From Phascolomyces articulosus (taxonomy: Eukaryota; Mucoromycota; Mucoromycetes; Mucorales; Lichtheimiaceae), in assembly GCA_025677815.1 (NCBI GenBank), contig JAIXMP010000020.1, forward strand, positions 372,001 to 436,000: a stretch of 64,000 bases of DNA. Reading direction: 5' to 3'. A program made the translations under genes and the position numbers. Under the pieces are notes generated by a model. The model ran no database searches. It saw only the letters and a program-made list of their open reading frames with translations, and had not been told where the DNA came from. Below, one piece after another: positions 59,865 to 64,000 of the stretch (its first letter is position 1; each line of letters opens with the position of its first letter).

Positions 59865-62220
59865 CTAGAAAAGTTCATCATGGATCTTTTTGTAGATGGG
59901 TAATCTATTTTTGATTATTTCACAATGAGAAGTGAAACAATGTTTAATGAGGGCTATAATGTCATTATTCCGTTGCCCATGGTGCTTGAATGAATTCCGG
60001 AAAGATTTTATCACCCTTTTTAATATATTTCTTGAATCCTCTTTAACGTCATAGAGATTTGATTGTACATAAGAATTATGGATAATAATACCAATTAAAT
60101 CGTTAAATATTGTCCCTGTAGTAATGCACACATTGTAATCACAGATGGTGATATTATATTTCTCTATTTACCTTTGAAATTAAGCAGCTCACCCCTTGAG
60201 TTTTTGAAAACGTAGCTCGCTCAGCACTTTTGGCCGCAGTTTGGGAAATTTCGGACCATGGTTATTACGCCAATGACTCACAAAACTACTTATGGTTTTT
60301 CTCGCACTTGAGCATCCTTGATATGGACAATAAATTAGTGATTCACCTTTTTTTTGGTCAGTAATTTATCATTTAACAAACGTTGTATTATATATAAGTA
60401 TGTTTTTTCGAACCTTTTCCTTTGATTACAATTATATCTCTTTCTTTAACAGATTACTTATATTATGTATGATACAAGAGTATATATATGTTAATAACTA
60501 TGTAATCAGTATCAACAAGACTAAATGCCGGAGGACTTTTTAATAACTCGATAGTTCTAGCTCTGTACTATTGTAATAATATACCACTTTTAAAATCGAT
60601 AACCTGACCAGAAGTGGTTTTAAAAACATCGTATCTAGCACTCATCCTGGATTATACAAAGTAATCTGGGTAATGGTTTTTTTAATGTGGGTGTTAATGT
60701 CGCGCATCAGTATTGCTTTACATCCTTGGTAAGGGAAATAAACCCACCTTCAAATAATTAACGTATGATGATTAAGTATCAATTTAAATAAGGGCCACTT
60801 AGATATTTGTAAACATAGTAACAACAATAATAAAAGCGAAAGCATTATTTTCTTCTCCTCATCTTCTCGTATATGGATTACAATTTTTTCTCCTTCCTTC
60901 AAAGATTTCGAGTAGTTTCTAAATGACACAATATACTATAATAGCAGATGAAAAAGCGGTATTTTTGATATTTTGCATAATATGTTTATAAAATTACAGT
61001 CTCATTATTTACTAGCTCAAGTGACGACTTGTCCCGCTGGAGTTTTCAATACGTACTTCTTGTGTAAAATTTTATTCTTTGGAAACCCAGGATAATGATG
61101 TTTACGGATGTGTTGAAAAACATTCGAGTTACTTTTTCTATTATTGCACTAGACCTTCATATAGGCAATAGAATGTGTCTATTATAATTATTATTATTAT
61201 TTCAAAGTCGAAGTTTATGGTAATTCCTTTATTTACAGCTGCTGGTTTCTGTTATAATACACTACGGGAAAGAACATGTTAAATCTTGTACATTCTGGTA
61301 ATTTCAATAAAATTGGTCCAAACAGATATTTTATTGAAATTACCAGAATGAACAAGATTTAACAAGTTCTTTCCTGTAGTGTATATACCAGAGAAAAAAT
61401 AATAGAAATTGTATTATATTTTAAGCCTGTAGTTTCATTGTGTCTCTACAAAAGTTATGCTTTCACCGTTCTTCAACAGAATCTTTGTATTTTCTATAAA
61501 GAACAATGGATAGTGTTTATGTAAGTGTTATGCTGTCTATCAGCATCTCCCACAATGTCATAAATTATCGATATATTAGAATACTTTTTTTACCATTGAA
61601 ATCAATTATACGCCCGGAAGGTGATTTTAAAATATATATTTTCCTTGAAGCTAACTTCAACTTAGAAATTTCAGTATGATGAACCTTTTGTAAATGCTCA
61701 ATAACTATCTGGTGAAAACCCGTCGATAAATAGCATTGTTGTTAGGGACAAAATAACAATCCTAGGTACATATAGGAAAAGTTGGGTTTTCCATCCGTAA
61801 GTTATATGTTATTAAATATAATTCATACTCCAAGTGTTTGTATCCCAAAAGAACAATACTACAAATGATTTTCATTTTTTGACTTCATTCTCTCGACGAT
61901 AATATTCTCTTCTTTCCACAGAGTTTCTAGAATTTTCTTTAAATATACAATACATGTTATATAAAGAAGACAAAAATATATATTACATTAGTCCTTATAT
62001 AGAGAGATAGTTTCCATTTATTAAATGTTGTTAGTATTATCACCAGTAAAATCAATAGTATGTCCCATGGTACTTTTGAAAAGATATTTTAGTCCACCAC
62101 CACCACCTGAATTACCCTTAGGGAGATCTGGGGAATGGTGTTTTCGAATATGATTTCTAATAATTCCCATTGACAATACACGGTGTAAACATCCTTCATA
62201 TGGACAATAAAGTATACTAT
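59865..62220 (-). pseudogene. Decayed paralogue of the modular zinc-finger gene
   Basis: Five repeat units homologous to those at 29382-31638, same strand and order. Unit A (62044-62220) is intact: YCPYEGC, 12 residues, HIRKHH, tail FKSTMGHTIDFTG, phase 1 at both ends. A linker-like exon starting ENSRNS (from 61936) resembles ENSRDL of the intact gene but stops early. Unit B (61594-61761) keeps length and phase but has TAA in place of the Tyr codon in CPY. Unit C (about 61016-61155) is frameshifted after YCLYEG. Unit D (about 60590-60746) has Phe for the first Cys and a frameshift. Unit E (60172-60346) keeps CPYQGC...HWRNNH but carries a one-base surplus; its intron is reduced to GTAAATAG. 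A last open segment (59865-60163) resembles a degenerate terminal unit (ICDYNVC). No N-terminal exon was found. Unit A alone could still be expressed. Confidence 0.65.
61258..61383. mobile_element. Foldback (MITE-like) inverted repeat with TA flanks
   Basis: Two 56-base arms (61258-61313 and 61328-61383) are inverted copies with three mismatches around a 14-base loop. The ends read TACACTACGGGAAAGAAC and, inverted, TACACTACAGGAAAGAAC. TA at each end fits the TA target duplication of Tc1/mariner-like elements. No coding capacity. It lies between units B and C of the decayed zinc-finger locus. Confidence 0.7.
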
Positions 62221-63410
62221 CTGTTTTGGTGGTTTAATATAGAGTACTATGAGTATAATAAATATAAAACGTATAAAACCATCACAATAAGGCCATTAGT
62301 AGCAATAAATGATTTTTACTGCTGTTATTTATTTTTCTTCTACTAGTAGTGTATATGAGGGGAAAAAAGCCAGCGCGTTGCAGTTAGATTGCTTCTAATA
62401 AAAACACCTACTGAGGCTACACACTGTCCGTAATTGTTTTATGCATTAAAAGAATGACCAATGACAGTGGTACAAGTAATTCTTGTTTTGATGCAATAAC
62501 GCTGGGTATTATGTTATTTTCATGACCTATTGCAAGTATTATTTTATATAATACTAGCAAAGACCAAAGAAAACAAGAGTCGATGGATCAACGGCGACTG
62601 ACGGAGCAATTTCAAGTTTGTTGCACTTATTACCATAAGCACAACAAAACCATTACAAGTACCAGATATTAAACAATTTTCTTTTCTTTCCTGAACTCGT
62701 CAATGTAAACTACAATTATATACATGGAAAATCGTTAGTAAACAAAAGGCAGTTTTTTACGCATATAATAATATAAAGCTTTGATTATAGAGGGGAAAAA
62801 ATAACAACTTAACTGTAAATTTGAAAAAAGTTCATCTCTTTAAATAAACCAAAACTGTGGTTTTGTACCTTATATCGGAGTTGCACCTGAAACACCAGCA
62901 ACTAAAAGTGATCTGCTCATGCTTTTAATTCATGCAACAAGGTCATACTTTACACTTTTTTACTGTTTCTTTTTTACTGCTTTTCTCTTCATGTTATAAA
63001 AATATACACACACACACTATATTAAACAGCCTATAATTAACATATGAAATAACTGCGTGACTTACTGGGATTAAATAGAAAAAAACCAGTCCCAATTTAA
63101 AAAGTATAAATAAGAGTGCTGTCCAAGGCTTTTTTTTTCTCTTTGATACCCCCACTCATATTAGTTTGCCAAGGGCTCTCTACACTGTGAGTGATTGGAA
63201 ATATTATAATTAATGGGTACTTTTCCGACTGTACCGATTTCAGTACAGTTTTTAACCATATATTTCTAGCCAATAAACTGCCGTTTTTCTATCGAATTTT
63301 AGATAATACTAATTTTAAATACCAAGCCATTTATACCATACACCTGTCTAATATTATTCTTTAAACATTTTCTTTCTAAATCTCGATTTAAAGTCATTGA
63401 ATTATTTAAA
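62221..63410. other. Intergenic between decayed locus and transposase
   Basis: 1.2 kb of AT-rich DNA. A short inverted repeat, ACTGTAC...GTACAGT, lies at about 63228-63249. No piggyBac terminal repeat or TTAA pair could be identified with confidence, and no N-terminal exon of the zinc-finger family was found. Confidence 0.4.
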
Positions 63411-64000
63411 ATGCCTCGCCCATCATCATCTCTTGCTCCTAATGTTTGAATTTCAGTGACTCCTCACTTTCTTAGAAGAACAGGTGTTATTGAAGCCCTT
63501 GACGGTATATTAGAACCTAACGCTCTGGGGGCTCGTGTCCACGGTACAACACGTAATGAAATTACTGTCGGTGACAAACGAAGATTCAAAGTTTCATTCG
63601 ATGACATACCTGATCGCATCTTTGAATTGGATGCTAATACGTTACGTTATGAAGGTCCACGTGCAAGAGTTCGTAGACGTACGGACTCAACTACTGCTGT
63701 TCCTGAAACCGTACATCGTGAGCAAGAAGATCCCGATCTTCTCGAAGATGCTGTCGATGCTTCAATCGATTCAGGCGATTCAGATGATGAAGAAGAAATA
63801 AACCTTCTTTGGGAAAATGGGGAGCAAACAACGGACGTACGTCTAACTCGTCCCAGTGAAGCTTTCCATGGCATGCATTCCATCCACCTTCCTCGTGGCT
63901 CGAGTATTGCCCAATATTTCTTACGTTTTCTGCCTGTGGATCATATTTGTGCAGTTGTGATCCCTGCAATCAATGCCCATGCTGCAACAATCGAATCTAA
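63411..64000 (+). mobile_element. piggyBac-like transposase, N-terminal part with a nonsense codon, runs off right edge
   Basis: From ATG 63411 the frame reads 12 codons, meets TGA at 63447-63449, and is then open to the window end (about 183 codons). The open part starts ISVTPHFLRRTGVIEAL, has an acidic stretch (SGDSDDEEEIN) and then SEAFHGMHSIHLPRGSSIAQ with YFLRFLPVDHICAVVIPAIN, which resembles the start of the piggyBac-derived DDE domain (DDE_Tnp_1_7), where an F-x2-F-P/T and an N-x-(H/Y)-A motif are usual. The catalytic Asp residues would lie beyond the window. The TGA could come from a CGA codon by a C-to-T change, or the first ATG may not be the true start. Family call is by motif only. 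Confidence 0.55.

Noticed and set aside
1..64000. CRISPR arrays, rRNA genes, riboswitches
   Set aside because: No regularly spaced repeats of CRISPR type, no rRNA-like conserved blocks and no riboswitch motif were seen; a fungal nuclear window is not expected to hold CRISPR.

Overview
The window reads as nuclear DNA of an early-diverging, Mucorales-like (Mucoromycota) filamentous fungus. The evidence is AT-rich DNA with long A/T homopolymers, small GT-AG introns (about 50-120 nt), Gln/Asn/Ser-rich low-complexity protein segments, and proteins of fungal type (Kin4-like kinase, alternative NADH dehydrogenase, Rpd3-type HDAC, Sec7-PH ARF GEF). Species cannot be named from sequence alone. Exon-intron models were built by hand from splice signals, reading phase and family resemblance; for every complete multi-exon model below the exon lengths add up to a whole number of codons.

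Layout. 0-13 kb: 5' part of a Kin4-like kinase (minus, running off the left edge), a conserved uncharacterised protein (minus), a TALE homeodomain protein (plus), a CBM21 glycogen-targeting PP1 subunit (plus) and Pex11 (minus). 13-23 kb: a gene-poor, AT-rich stretch with a small predicted secreted peptide, an uncharacterised 143-aa protein and decayed ORFs. 23-32 kb: mitochondrial NADH dehydrogenase, a PEBP protein, eIF1, a short unknown protein, and a three-module zinc-finger gene. 32-34 kb: no gene seen. 34-58.9 kb: a dense housekeeping block with Arp1 and Cdt1 (divergent, 261 bp apart), a Sec7-PH ARF GEF, an F-box/WD40 protein, a UCH37/BAP1-like protein, TMEM230 and an HDAC (divergent), and a cyclin-Q-like protein. 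58.9-64 kb: a decayed paralogue of the zinc-finger gene containing a foldback (MITE-like) element, followed by the start of a piggyBac-like transposase at the right edge.

Most notable points. (1) An apparently undescribed repeat unit: a C-x4-C-x12/14-H-x4-H finger fused to a G-x3-[IL]-x-F-x-G tail, each unit encoded by its own phase 1-1 exon. Three intact copies lie in one gene at 29.4-31.6 kb, and one intact plus several broken copies lie at 59.9-62.2 kb. (2) A UCH37/BAP1-like deubiquitinase whose catalytic Cys is Tyr while Gln, His and Asp are kept. (3) A Cdt1-like protein that stops where the MCM-binding domain should begin. (4) A tandem array of RFX X-box-like sites with a 22-bp period. 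(5) An orphan perfect E2F palindrome between two convergent genes.

The housekeeping genes serve separate processes (replication licensing, chromatin, cell cycle, dynein transport, ubiquitin pathway, vesicle traffic, respiration, peroxisomes, glycogen control); no metabolic cluster or operon-like unit is visible.
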